A stretch of 64,000 nucleotides of DNA from Clostridium sp. OF03-18AA (GTDB lineage Bacteria; Bacillota; Clostridia; Lachnospirales; Lachnospiraceae), in the NCBI RefSeq assembly GCF_003478035.1, contig NZ_QUEP01000015.1, positions 1-64,000 of the forward strand. The letters are read 5' to 3'. The notes under the pieces were generated by a model. The model was not told the origin of the DNA and did no database searches. It saw only the letters and a program-made list of their open reading frames with translations. A program made the position numbers and the translations under genes. Below are positions 32,992-41,691 of this stretch, one piece after another (within the stretch, counting starts at the first letter, position 1; every line of letters starts with the position of its first letter).

Positions 32992-34338
32992 ATGTGGAAG
33001 AATCAAAATATCGCTAAAAAGGCACGGTCGTGGGCCGGCAAATGGACCAGACCGACAGAAAAGATGGAGAGAAAGCGCGGTGCGTCCCTGATTGTGCAGC
33101 TCTGTCTGGGAGCGTTCCTGTTTTTTTCGGCTGCAGTTCCCGGAAATTATCCGTATGCGGAACACAGCGGGAGTCAGGCTGGTCAGCCTGCGCTGGAATC
33201 GGCGGCAGCGCAGCCGGAGACAGATCCTCTCCTTCTGAACTCCCGTGCCGCTGTTTTGCTGGACGGCGATACGGGGCGCGTTCTGTACGGAAAAAACGAG
33301 ACGGAAGTCCTTCCGATGGCCAGTACCACGAAGATCATGACCTGTATTCTGGCGCTGGAAAACGCCGGGCCGGACACGGAAGTTCTGATCTCAGACCGCG
33401 CAGCATCGATGCCGGAGGTAAAGCTGCATGTGAGAAAAGGGGAAAGATACCGCCTGAGAGATCTCCTGTATTCCATGATGCTGGAATCCCACAATGATTC
33501 CGCCGCAGCGATCGCTGAGGCCGTTGGGGGCAGTGTGGAAGATTTCGCAGATATGATGAATCGGAAAGCGGCGGAACTCGGGTGTGAGGATACATATTTT
33601 CTGACACCCAACGGACTGGACGCGAAGGAGAGGAAAAGCGGAAAGATCCATTCCACAACGGCGGCAGATCTGGCGCGGATCCTCAGATACGGGATCCTGT
33701 TTTCTCCGGCAAAGGAGGAATTTCTTGCCATCACAAGAGCACCGTCCCATACGTTTTCAGATCTCTCCGGCGATAGAAGCTTTTCCTGTATGAACCACAA
33801 TGCTCTTCTGACATCCATGGCGGGTGCGGTCTGCGGAAAGACCGGATTTACGGGAAAAGCAGGGTATTGTTATGTGGGGGCGGTAAAAAAAGGAGAAAAA
33901 TTATTGATTGCAGCACTGTTAGGCTGCGGATGGCCACCCCATAAGACATACAAGTGGCAGGATATGAGGAAGCTTGTGACATATGGGGAGGAAAATTTTG
34001 AATATCAGGAGATCGAAAAACAGGGGCTTGGGAAATCTGCGGTGATTTCAGTGGAAAACGGTGTAATGCCGGAGGTGAAGATTCGGATCGAGAATGGGAG
34101 TGCAGATGAGAAAACACTCCGTGTCCTGCTGGGGAAAGATGAAAAAATCCGGGTGAGAACGAAGATAGCAAAGGCTGTGGATGCACCGGTGAAGGAGGGC
34201 ATGCCGGTGGGGCAGAGAGATTATATGATCGATGGGATTATTCTGGACAGTGATCCGGTGGTGACAGACGGGAAGGTTGACCGGTGGGATTTTGGATATG
34301 CAGAGAGGATCGTGATGATGAAGTTCTGGCTCTACTGA
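32992..34338 (+). CDS. D-alanyl-D-alanine carboxypeptidase (DacF/PBP5-like)
   Basis: A 448-residue penicillin-binding protein of the S11 family. After a basic N-terminus, a membrane segment (about 32-48) leads to an exported domain with SxxK (ASTTK), SHN (ESHNDS) and KTG (CGKTGFTGK). A C-terminal beta domain ends in a hydrophobic segment (RIVMMKFWLY). It trims the terminal D-Ala of peptidoglycan; the spore-linked DacF or DacB are the nearest named relatives. No clear ribosome site precedes ATG 32992 or the alternative ATG 33064, so the exact start is uncertain. Confidence 0.88.
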   Translation: MWKNQNIAKKARSWAGKWTRPTEKMERKRGASLIVQLCLGAFLFFSAAVPGNYPYAEHSGSQAGQPALESAAAQPETDPLLLNSRAAVLLDGDTGRVLYGKNETEVLPMASTTKIMTCILALENAGPDTEVLISDRAASMPEVKLHVRKGERYRLRDLLYSMMLESHNDSAAAIAEAVGGSVEDFADMMNRKAAELGCEDTYFLTPNGLDAKERKSGKIHSTTAADLARILRYGILFSPAKEEFLAITRAPSHTFSDLSGDRSFSCMNHNALLTSMAGAVCGKTGFTGKAGYCYVGAVKKGEKLLIAALLGCGWPPHKTYKWQDMRKLVTYGEENFEYQEIEKQGLGKSAVISVENGVMPEVKIRIENGSADEKTLRVLLGKDEKIRVRTKIAKAVDAPVKEGMPVGQRDYMIDGIILDSDPVVTDGKVDRWDFGYAERIVMMKFWLY

Positions 34339-34402
34339 CATTGGTCGCGAACAGTAACGTTCTGGCAGTAACATGTGATGGGAATCCTGTTATCATACAT
34401 AC

Positions 34403-34430
34403 TTGAATTATAGGGAAATCCTGTTATACT
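34403..34430 (+). promoter_or_regulatory. Promoter for the HD-domain gene
   Basis: TTGAAT (34403-34408) and TATACT (34425-34430) with a 16-base spacer, about 75 bases before the start. Confidence 0.5.
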
Positions 34431-34505
34431 GATAGAAAAGAAAATTGGTAACTGCAAGGGTACCGGACAGTTACTGAAAATCTATCAGTACGGAGGCATA
34501 AAAGC

Positions 34506-35108
34506 ATGCAGACAAAACTTACAAGAGAGGATGCCATCGAGCTCCTCAGAAAACACAACAAAGAACCGTTCCACATTCTCCACGGACTTACCGTCGGGGG
34601 AGTTTTAAAATGGTACGCGAATGAGCTTGGATATGGGGATGAAGCCGGATTCTGGGAGATCTGCGGAATCCTTCATGATATTGATTTTGAGGAATACCCG
34701 GAAGAACACTGTCTGATTGCCCCGCGCCTGTTAAAAGAAGGCGGAGCGGAAGACGAGGTGATCCATGCAGTCTGCAGCCACGGATACGGCATCCACGAGT
34801 GGATCAACGCAAAGCCGGAGCATGAGATGGAGAAAGTCCTCTTTGCGGCAGACGAGTTGACCGGTCTGATCTGGGCGGCAGCGAAGATGCGCCCTTCAAA
34901 GAGCACGAAGGATATGGAAGTATCCAGCTTAAAGAAAAAATTTAAGGATAAGAAGTTTGCGGCCGGATGCTCCAGAGACGTCATCACAAAAGGGGCGGAA
35001 AATCTCGGCTGGGAACTGCCGAAGCTGATGGAGATGACGATCCTCGCCATGAGATCCTGCGAGGACTCTGTTGCGGAAGAGATGAAAGAGATGGGACTGG
35101 CGGAATAA
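34506..35108 (+). CDS. HD-domain metal-dependent phosphohydrolase-like protein
   Basis: A 200-residue single-domain protein. The HD motif is in ICGILHDIDFEE, with an earlier histidine (HILHGLTVGG), a later VCSHGYG and an aspartate in FAADELTGL, the order expected of a small HD hydrolase. Family members cleave nucleotides or phosphoesters; the substrate is unknown. GGAGG precedes ATG 34506, and the gene stands alone between a promoter and a terminator. Confidence 0.88.
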   Translation: MQTKLTREDAIELLRKHNKEPFHILHGLTVGGVLKWYANELGYGDEAGFWEICGILHDIDFEEYPEEHCLIAPRLLKEGGAEDEVIHAVCSHGYGIHEWINAKPEHEMEKVLFAADELTGLIWAAAKMRPSKSTKDMEVSSLKKKFKDKKFAAGCSRDVITKGAENLGWELPKLMEMTILAMRSCEDSVAEEMKEMGLAE

Positions 35109-35167
35109 AAGCGGAAAGCCTGTGAGATGGAGTACGGACAGGAAACTTAACAGAGAAATAACAAGTG

Positions 35168-35203
35168 AAAACCTGAGAAGCTTTTTGGGCTCCTCAGGTT
35201 TTT
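35168..35203 (+). terminator. Terminator after the HD-domain gene
   Basis: AAAACCTGAG (35168-35177) pairs with CTCAGGTTTT (35193-35202), then a further T. The matching A-run gives some activity for the convergent minus-strand genes too. Confidence 0.85.
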
Positions 35204-35256
35204 AAGCTGGTGGGAAAACTTTTCTATCGTCCGGTCGGGTTTTCCTCCCGGTCCTG

Positions 35257-35631
35257 TCATTTCACGCTCTTGATCTGTGCGGTCATTTTGTTCGGCAGGC
35301 AGACGATGATCTCGCCGTCCATATGGATCTTCCCCTGGTGAACGCAGATCTTATCGGGGCAGGTCGCTTCGGAGACCCAGACTTCCCCGTCTTTGATGAT
35401 CAGATGGTTTGTGCCGCCGGATACACCATCGATCGTGAGTTCCTGATCTTTTGCGAGATCGAGTGTCTCGACGACGTTTCCGTCGACAGAGATCTCGACG
35501 ACTTCTGCCGGGCTCTTATGCATCAGCTTTGTCCCGAGAAACAGAAGAGCGGCAGCCGCAAGGACCACGGCGATCAGGATCAGGTCCTGTTTCTTAAAAA
35601 GTGTGTGTTTCATGTCTTTATTTTCTGTCAT
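35257..35631 (-). CDS. NusG domain II-like exported protein
   Basis: A 124-residue protein with one membrane anchor (about 16-33) and an outside NusG_II-type beta-barrel (VVEISVDGNVVETLDL, then GGTNHLIIKDGEVWVSEATCPDKICVHQG). The C-x4-C pair in ATCPDKIC is typical of this family. Related proteins appear with ApbE and Gx transporters in flavin-dependent extracytosolic electron-transfer loci (EetA type, from memory). ATG 35631 is chosen for AGGAGA upstream. It is 72 bases downstream of apbE on the same strand and surely co-transcribed. Confidence 0.82.
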   Translation of the reverse strand: MTENKDMKHTLFKKQDLILIAVVLAAAALLFLGTKLMHKSPAEVVEISVDGNVVETLDLAKDQELTIDGVSGGTNHLIIKDGEVWVSEATCPDKICVHQGKIHMDGEIIVCLPNKMTAQIKSVK

Positions 35632-35703
35632 AAAAATCTCCTGAAAACTCAATAACCAATGAGGCTGCAGTGCCTGCGGATCCCGGATGCGCTGAGCCGG
35701 GGA

Positions 35704-36732
35704 TCATTGTTTAATGATAAAGTCTTCCATCCCGTCCGAATAATAAACGTGATAATCCTCATCGATAAAGCATGCATAGATCCCGTCGAGGGAATTTGCA
35801 AGCTCCAGTCCTTTTTCAAGTCCGAGAGAAAAGCAGGTGGTGGAGAGACCGTCACCGTCCACGGATTCTTCGGAAAGGATCGTCACGGAGATCAGCCCGT
35901 TATCGTAAGGATACCCCGTTGCCGGATTTAAAATATGATGGTAATTTTTTCCGTCAACCTCAAAATGGCGTTCATAGACGCCGGAAGTGACAACGGAAAG
36001 ATCATCGATGCCAAGCACCTCAAAAGTCTCATCGCGGTCCGCAAACGGTTTCTGAAGTCCGATGTGGAACTTGCTCCCATCCGGCTTTTCTCCGACGCAG
36101 AGAACGTTTCCGCCGAGATTAATGATTGCGCTCTTCACGCCGGCATCCAGAAGCTGATCCTTGATACGGTCGGCGATATATCCCTTCGCGATAGATCCGA
36201 GATCGATCGTGGTGTCAGGGGAAAGGAACGTCAGGGTGTTTCCGGAGAGGACCAGGTTGTGATAATCCACTTTCGGAATGTCCGCTTCAATGTCCGCCGC
36301 ATCCGGGATCACAGCCTCGCCACTCGTGAAGTTCCAGAGGGAGCTCAGCGGTTCGATCGTAATGTCGAAAGCGCCGCCGGACTTTTCGCAGTATTCCAGA
36401 CCTTTCGATAAGAGAGCCGCCATATCGTCGGAAACCGTGACGGTGTCCGTAGTCCGGTGGTTGATCTGATAGAGTTCACTAGTCTCTAACGTCTTGCTGA
36501 AAATGTTTTCATACTCTTTACAAAGTGCCATCGAATCGTCTAAGATAGAGGAGTCGTCAGAATCGTAGAGGGTGATGGTGACGAAGGTGTTGAGCAGAAA
36601 ATCGGAACGGCTCAAAGGAGTCTCAGGAGTGAGAAGACCCGGACCGTCACTATTTTGGCATCCACTCAGTGCCATGCCGGAAACGAGAATGAGACCGGCG
36701 GCACAGATGCTGAAGATTGTTTTTTTGTTCAT
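35704..36732 (-). CDS. apbE: ApbE-like FAD:protein FMN transferase lipoprotein
   Basis: A 342-residue lipoprotein with lipobox LSGC (Cys25). ApbE marks are FLLNTFVTITLYD, GAFDITIEPLSSLW, TIDLGSIAKGYIADRI (the FAD/Mg site), NLGGNVLCVGEKP, the HHILNPATGYP segment and a DGLSTTCFSLG metal site. ApbE moves FMN from FAD onto a threonine of exported redox proteins, typically in a D-x-x-S/T-G-A-T motif. A candidate substrate with DAVTGAT is encoded at 9370-9888. It leads a two-gene minus-strand unit with the NusG_II protein and has its own promoter. Confidence 0.93.
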   Translation of the reverse strand: MNKKTIFSICAAGLILVSGMALSGCQNSDGPGLLTPETPLSRSDFLLNTFVTITLYDSDDSSILDDSMALCKEYENIFSKTLETSELYQINHRTTDTVTVSDDMAALLSKGLEYCEKSGGAFDITIEPLSSLWNFTSGEAVIPDAADIEADIPKVDYHNLVLSGNTLTFLSPDTTIDLGSIAKGYIADRIKDQLLDAGVKSAIINLGGNVLCVGEKPDGSKFHIGLQKPFADRDETFEVLGIDDLSVVTSGVYERHFEVDGKNYHHILNPATGYPYDNGLISVTILSEESVDGDGLSTTCFSLGLEKGLELANSLDGIYACFIDEDYHVYYSDGMEDFIIKQ

Positions 36733-36821
36733 ATTTGTACTTCCTGTAATTTGATGGATGATCGTAACTTTCCGATCAATGAGGAGCCGTTACGCCGGAT
36801 CCTCATAATATCTGATTTTTT

Positions 36822-36850
36822 ATTCTAACAAACAGACTTTTGAAAGTCAA
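36822..36850 (-). promoter_or_regulatory. Promoter for apbE and the NusG_II gene
   Basis: On the minus strand TTGACT (36850-36845) and TAGAAT (36827-36822) are 17 bases apart. The 90-base leader contains a short stem (GAGGATCCGGC with CGGCTCCTC). Confidence 0.65.
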
Positions 36851-36871
36851 GAAAGACGAGGGATCGATCCT

Positions 36872-37390
36872 ATGTATCGAGAAAAAAAGGCGATAAATAT
36901 CGCATTGTACGGACTTCTCATCGCACTCGCCATGGTGCTCAGCTTTGTTGAGACGCTGATCCCCATTCCGATCCCGGTCCCGGGCGTAAAGCTTGGACTC
37001 GCGAACCTTGTGACGGTGGTGGGACTTTACCTGATCGGGATCCCCGGAACGATCGCGGTGGCCCTGATCCGCATCGTTCTTGTGGGTTTATCTTTTGGAA
37101 ATCCATACAGTATGATCTACGGGCTGTCAGGAAGCTTTCTCAGCCTGTTTGTGATGGCAATCTTAAAGAAAACGGGAAAACTCTCCCAGATCGGTATCAG
37201 CGTCCTCGGTGGCATCGCCCACAACATCGGTCAGATCACATTCGCAGCTGTCATTGTCCAGACAGCAGGCGTATTTTACTATCTCCCGTTCCTCCTCGCC
37301 GCCGGCTGCATCGCAGGAACCCTGATCGGAGTTGTCGGCGGGATCATTACAGAACGCCTGATGCACGCAATGCGCGGTATAAAAAAATAA
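36872..37390 (+). CDS. Gx transporter family protein (heptaprenyl diphosphate synthase component I-like)
   Basis: A 172-residue membrane protein of about five helices from the Hpre_diP_synt_I/Gx family, related to ECF S components. Typical parts are LIPIPIPVPGVKLGLANLVTVVGLYLIG, RIVLVGLSFGNPYSMIYGLSGSFLSL and GGIAHNIGQI. In other Firmicutes it lies beside NusG_II and ApbE genes (EetB type, from memory). Here it is divergent from that pair, sharing a 139-base intergenic region. A role in supplying flavin or quinone precursors across the membrane is the usual suggestion, not shown here. Confidence 0.85.
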   Translation: MYREKKAINIALYGLLIALAMVLSFVETLIPIPIPVPGVKLGLANLVTVVGLYLIGIPGTIAVALIRIVLVGLSFGNPYSMIYGLSGSFLSLFVMAILKKTGKLSQIGISVLGGIAHNIGQITFAAVIVQTAGVFYYLPFLLAAGCIAGTLIGVVGGIITERLMHAMRGIKK

Positions 37391-37398
37391 AATACCGA

Positions 37399-37427
37399 TT
37401 GTATTGAGGGGATATTTTTACTATAAT
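37399..37427 (+). promoter_or_regulatory. Promoter for galT and its structured leader
   Basis: TTGTAT (37399-37404) and TATAAT (37422-37427) with a 17-base spacer. The predicted start near 37434 leaves a leader of about 208 bases before galT. Confidence 0.65.
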
Positions 37428-37446
37428 GAATGGTAACAGGTTGCAG

Positions 37447-37577
37447 GTGCGCCCGATTGTTTCGGAGCATTCTCTCAGGCAAGTTTACTTGTCTGAGAGA
37501 ATGATGCGGAATAATCTGGCATAGGGCGACCGCCCTATGCTTCTTGTTTTTCCATCGGAAAAACAAGAAGAGCGCAC
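37447..37577 (+). ncRNA. Cloverleaf-like structured leader of galT (candidate cis-regulatory RNA)
   Basis: An outer stem GTGCGC/GCGCAC (37447-37452/37572-37577) encloses three long hairpins. The first has 17-bp arms (37468-37484/37487-37503, one wobble). The second is GCATAGGGC/GCCCTATGC (37519-37527/37532-37540). The third has perfect 13-bp arms (37541-37553/37557-37569) with an ATC loop. A short CCGA/TCGG stem may form near 37453. No known riboswitch class fits, and no T-run follows. It could be a sensor RNA, an RNA-processing signal or an inserted palindromic element. Confidence 0.6.
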
Positions 37578-37641
37578 AAAAACCAGCCAATCAACTATCA
37601 TGCAAGCTAACATATAACCGCAAAATCGGAGGGGATACATC

Positions 37642-39138
37642 ATGATTGAAATGTCAGTAAAAAAACTGGTACAGTATGGAAAAGAAACAGGCCTGATCGA
37701 AAAAGAAGACGAGATCTACGCCAGAAACCAGATCCTGGAAGTTCTCGGCATGGATGAATATGAAGAGCCTGGCGAGATCGTGGGGACGATCAGCCTGGAA
37801 GATACCTTAAATGAGCTGACCGATTACGCGGCAGAACACGGGATCCTTGAAAACAACAGCGTTGTGTACCGGGATCTCTTTGATACGCGGCTCATGAACT
37901 GCCTGATGCCGCGCCCGAGTGAGGTCGTAAAAAAGTTCCACAGTGAATATGAAAAGTCCCCGGAGGATGCGACCGGTTATTTCTATAAACTGAGTCAGGA
38001 TTCCAACTATATCCGCCGTTACCGCGTCTGTAAAGATCTGAAGTGGATCACAAAGACAGAGTATGGGGATCTCGATATCACGGTAAACCTCTCCAAACCG
38101 GAGAAAGATCCGAAAGCGATCGCAGCTGCAAAGAACATGAAACAGAGCGGATATCCGAAATGCCTGCTCTGCATGGAGAACGTCGGCTATGCGGGCCGCG
38201 TCAATCATCCGGCGAGAAACAACCACAGGATCATCCCGCTGACTTTAAACGGGGAGAACTGGGGATTCCAGTATTCTCCGTATGTCTATTATAATGAGCA
38301 CTGCATCGTCTTCAACGGAAAACATACGCCGATGAAGATCGACCGGAACACATTTAAGAAATTATTTGATTTCGTCACGATGTTCCCGCACTATTTCCTG
38401 GGATCCAATGCGGATCTCCCGATCGTTGGCGGTTCCATCCTGACCCACGACCATTTCCAGGGCGGAAGATATACCTTTGCAATGGCGAAGGCGCCGGTGG
38501 AAAAGAGTTTTACAGTCAATGGATTCGAGGATGTGGAAGCCGGGATCGTAAAATGGCCGATGTCCGTGATCCGGATCCGTGGGGAAAAGAAAGAGCGGCT
38601 GATCGATCTTGCAGACAAGATCCTGACTGCATGGCGCGGATACACAGATGCGGATGCGGATATTTATGCGGATACAAACGGAGAACCGCACAACACGATC
38701 ACCCCGATCGCGAGATTCCGCGATGGGAAGTTTGAGCTGGACCTGGTGCTCAGAAATAACCGCACCACCGAGGACCGCCCGCTCGGCCTGTTCCATCCGA
38801 ACCCGAAGCTGCATCACATTAAAAAAGAGAACATCGGACTGATCGAAGTCATGGGTCTTGCGGTCCTTCCGTCAAGACTGAAAGAAGAGCTTGCCCTGCT
38901 CGCAGCTTATATTGTAGAAGGAAAAGATATCCGCAGCGAAGAGTCGATCGCGAAACATGCGGACTGGGTGGAGGAATTCCTTCCGAAATACGAGAAGATC
39001 ACAAAAGACAATGTGATGGAGATCCTGCAGGATGAGGTCGGTCATGTATTTGCGAATGTTCTGGAGGATGCCGGTGTCTATAAACGCACAGAGGCAGGCC
39101 GGGAGGCATTCGGAAGGTTTATCGCGTCCCTGAACTGA
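37642..39138 (+). CDS. galT: UDP-glucose--hexose-1-phosphate uridylyltransferase, class II GalT
   Basis: A 498-residue enzyme of the Firmicute class II GalT family, with MNCLMPRPSEV, YPKCLLCMENVGYAGR, NHRIIPLTLNGENWGFQYSPY and GGSILTHDHFQGGRY as characteristic segments. It exchanges UMP between UDP-glucose and galactose-1-phosphate in the Leloir pathway. GGAGGGG lies seven bases before ATG 37642. galK and galE are not in the window. The long structured leader upstream is unusual and may control this gene. Confidence 0.95.
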   Translation: MIEMSVKKLVQYGKETGLIEKEDEIYARNQILEVLGMDEYEEPGEIVGTISLEDTLNELTDYAAEHGILENNSVVYRDLFDTRLMNCLMPRPSEVVKKFHSEYEKSPEDATGYFYKLSQDSNYIRRYRVCKDLKWITKTEYGDLDITVNLSKPEKDPKAIAAAKNMKQSGYPKCLLCMENVGYAGRVNHPARNNHRIIPLTLNGENWGFQYSPYVYYNEHCIVFNGKHTPMKIDRNTFKKLFDFVTMFPHYFLGSNADLPIVGGSILTHDHFQGGRYTFAMAKAPVEKSFTVNGFEDVEAGIVKWPMSVIRIRGEKKERLIDLADKILTAWRGYTDADADIYADTNGEPHNTITPIARFRDGKFELDLVLRNNRTTEDRPLGLFHPNPKLHHIKKENIGLIEVMGLAVLPSRLKEELALLAAYIVEGKDIRSEESIAKHADWVEEFLPKYEKITKDNVMEILQDEVGHVFANVLEDAGVYKRTEAGREAFGRFIASLN

Positions 39139-39421
39139 AGATCCTGCGGACGCATATGCAGAATGGGAGTGAATCACTGCGATCACGTTACATTTTCCTT
39201 AATATTTTCATAAATGTAAGGACGGTGTCTCGCCAAGCGCAGGAAAATATGTTATACTTGATAACTGTTTAACGAGAATCAGCAGAAATTCTCCTGTCGC
39301 TGCCGGTGGTGAGGAGAGTGGAAGATGAGAAACTCAACGGCAGCGGCGGCAGAGAAAAATCAAAAGGAACGGTCTTTTCAGCAGCCTGTATCTGATGCCG
39401 GAACGTGAAAAGGAGACTGAC

Positions 39422-39844
39422 ATGTTAAATGAGGAGAAGATCCGTCTGATGACGGGGATCGCCATGTTTGAAAAGAAAATGATGAAGGAATCCATTCCTG
39501 CGAACCGGTATTTTAAGAGCGATTATGTGGGAAGCCACCTGATCCGGTCGTTTATCGCGTATTCACTGACCGTCTGCCTGTGCCTGATGCTATGGGTCCT
39601 TTACCGTTTTGATGATCTGATCAATGCGATGGCAGTCGACGATCTGCTTTCACTTGGTGCACGCCTTGTATTTTACTATGTGGCAGGACTTCTCGCATAT
39701 CTTGTCGTGACCTGGAAGATCTATTCGAGACGCTATGATGAGGCGGTGGGAAAACTGAAGATCTACCAGGCAAAACTCCGGCGGCTGGATAAAAAGTACA
39801 ACCAGCAGGGAGTGAAGGAAAACGGGGAGGAAAAGAGTAAGTGA
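39422..39844 (+). CDS. Small membrane protein heading the c-di-AMP operon
   Basis: A 140-residue protein starting at ATG 39422 behind AAAGGAG. It has a charged N-terminus, two hydrophobic segments (about 43-61 and 76-94) and a long basic amphipathic C-terminus (RRYDEAVGKLKIYQAKLRRLDKK) likely to form a coiled coil. I know no named family. It overlaps the next gene by GTGA and leads a seven-gene run that includes cdaA and cdaR, so a role at the membrane with the cyclase complex is possible but inferred. Confidence 0.7.
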   Translation: MLNEEKIRLMTGIAMFEKKMMKESIPANRYFKSDYVGSHLIRSFIAYSLTVCLCLMLWVLYRFDDLINAMAVDDLLSLGARLVFYYVAGLLAYLVVTWKIYSRRYDEAVGKLKIYQAKLRRLDKKYNQQGVKENGEEKSK

Positions 39845-40803
39845 TCGGACTTTTAGTATTTAAGGAAAAACTGAAACAATTTTATGGGAAATATAATATT
39901 TACATCGTACCGGTCGTAAGATTTCTGGTAGGATTTCTCACCTTCTGGCTGATCAATGCGAATGTGGGATTTATGACAAAGCTGAAAAATCCGCTGATCC
40001 CGGTGGTAATGGGACTGATCGCCTCCTTTATCCCGTACGGAGTGACTGCGTTTTTAGCCGGGATCTTTATCCTGATTCATGTTTCCCAGGTGTCTCTGGA
40101 GATCGCCCTGATCATCTTTGTATTCATGCTCGCGGTTACTGTCCTTTACTATGGTTTCCGCCCGGGGGACGGATATCTTCTGCTCCTGACTCCGCTGCTG
40201 TTTTTCCTGCGGATCCCGTATGTGGTCCCGCTCGTCGTAGGTCTTTCCGGAAGTCTGGTCTCGATCGTTCCGGTGTGCTGTGGTGTCTGCATTTACTATA
40301 TCCTGATGTATTTAAAGCAGAATGCGGGGACACTGACCGGAAGCTCCATGACGGAGATGGCGGACCGTTTTATCCAGATCGTAAAAAATGTGTTCGGAAA
40401 TGAACTCATGTGGGTCATGGTGGCTGCGTTTGCCGCTGCGATCCTTGTCGTGCTCATTATCAAAAATCTCTCGGTGGATTATTCCTGGTCCATCGCCATC
40501 GTTGCAGGAGTGATCACCCAGCTTGCTGTGATCTTTGTGGGAGATTTCAACTTCAATCTTCCGGTATCTGCCGGTTCCATGATCTTTGGGATCGTTGTCT
40601 CGGTGGTGATCGCCCTGATCTACCAGTTCTTTGTATTCGCAGTGGATTATACGAGAACAGAGTATCTGCAGTATGAAGATGATGATTACTATTATTATGT
40701 AAAAGCTGTCCCGAAGCTCACGGTGTCCGCACCGGACGTAAAGGTACAGCGGATCTATTCGAGAAAAAACGTGAGACGCGAGAAAAATGAAACGCGTGAA
40801 TAA
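39841..40803 (+). CDS. Polytopic membrane protein upstream of cdaA
   Basis: A 320-residue protein with about eight hydrophobic helices (from YIVPVVRFLVGFLTFWL through FVFAVDY). An acidic-tyrosine cluster (QYEDDDYYYYVKAVPK, near residue 285) opens the cytoplasmic tail, which ends in a very basic stretch (RKNVRREKNE). The start is GTG 39841, with GGGAGG ten bases upstream and GTGA overlap with the previous gene. I do not recognise a functional family. Its position directly before cdaA suggests a conserved partner of the c-di-AMP cyclase in this lineage. Confidence 0.75.
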   Translation: MIGLLVFKEKLKQFYGKYNIYIVPVVRFLVGFLTFWLINANVGFMTKLKNPLIPVVMGLIASFIPYGVTAFLAGIFILIHVSQVSLEIALIIFVFMLAVTVLYYGFRPGDGYLLLLTPLLFFLRIPYVVPLVVGLSGSLVSIVPVCCGVCIYYILMYLKQNAGTLTGSSMTEMADRFIQIVKNVFGNELMWVMVAAFAAAILVVLIIKNLSVDYSWSIAIVAGVITQLAVIFVGDFNFNLPVSAGSMIFGIVVSVVIALIYQFFVFAVDYTRTEYLQYEDDDYYYYVKAVPKLTVSAPDVKVQRIYSRKNVRREKNETRE

Positions 40804-40821
40804 TTGTACGGAGGTAACAAA

Positions 40822-41691
40822 ATGACAGAATTTCTTGGGAATATGTATTCCTGGTTTACATTTATTCCGAAGATCACATTGTCGAATCTTTTTGAAATTC
40901 TGATCCTCACAGTCCTGATCTATGAAGTCCTTTTGTGGGTAAAGTCGACGAGAGCAGGAGTGCTGCTGCGGGGTGGTATGATCATTGTCGGATTCTATCT
41001 GCTGGCGGCGATGTTCCATCTGAATACGATCACCTGGATCATCAACCATATGGGCCAGCTCGTATTGACGGCTCTCATCATTATCTTCCAGCCGGAACTC
41101 CGGAAAGCGCTGGAGCAGCTCGGAAGCAAAAACATCATCACAGATCTTTTTATTTCCGAGAATTCCAGACTCCAGGAGGGATATACGGAAAAGACCGTAA
41201 ACGAGATTACACGCGCTGCCTTCGAGATGGGAAAAGTAAAGACAGGAGCGCTGATCGTGATCGAGCGCGACACTCCGCTTCCGGAGATCGAGCGAACAGG
41301 GATCCCGGTGGACGGGATCGTGACGAGCCAGCTTCTGATCAATATTTTTGAGCATAATACGCCGCTTCACGATGGAGCGATCATTATCCGCGGAAACCGT
41401 GTGACCTCTGCGACCTGTTACCTGCCGCTTTCTGATAACCTCAGCATCAGTAAGGATCTCGGAACGAGACACCGCGCAGCTCTGGGGATCAGTGAGAGCA
41501 CGGACAGTCTGACGGTGGTCGTATCGGAGGAGACCGGACGGGTATCGCTGGCAGAACGCGGAAGTTTAAGAAGGATCAACAGTCCGGAAGAGCTGAAACT
41601 TGCGATCGCTGCGAAGCCGCAGGAGGAGACTGTATCCGGCCCGTTCAAACTTCTGAAGGGATGGCATAAAAATGAAAGAAAAGCAGAATAA
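40822..41691 (+). CDS. cdaA: Diadenylate cyclase CdaA
   Basis: A 289-residue c-di-AMP synthase of the membrane CdaA/DacA class. Three N-terminal helices (about 15-80) precede the DAC domain, whose catalytic motifs DGAIIIRG and GTRHRAALG are intact. ATG 40822 follows GGAGG. The stop overlaps the cdaR start by 20 bases, the usual regulatory pairing. c-di-AMP controls potassium and osmolyte transport and wall balance in Firmicutes. No glmM follows, unlike in Bacillus. Confidence 0.95.
   Translation: MTEFLGNMYSWFTFIPKITLSNLFEILILTVLIYEVLLWVKSTRAGVLLRGGMIIVGFYLLAAMFHLNTITWIINHMGQLVLTALIIIFQPELRKALEQLGSKNIITDLFISENSRLQEGYTEKTVNEITRAAFEMGKVKTGALIVIERDTPLPEIERTGIPVDGIVTSQLLINIFEHNTPLHDGAIIIRGNRVTSATCYLPLSDNLSISKDLGTRHRAALGISESTDSLTVVVSEETGRVSLAERGSLRRINSPEELKLAIAAKPQEETVSGPFKLLKGWHKNERKAE

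Noticed and set aside
37447..37577. Reading the galT leader hairpins as a CRISPR array
   Set aside because: The stems differ from each other in sequence and there are no direct repeats with unique spacers. No cas genes are in the window.
39180..39400. Promoter for the c-di-AMP operon at TTATACT (near 39251)
   Set aside because: No acceptable -35 lies 16-18 bases upstream, so I did not list it, although a promoter in this gap is expected.
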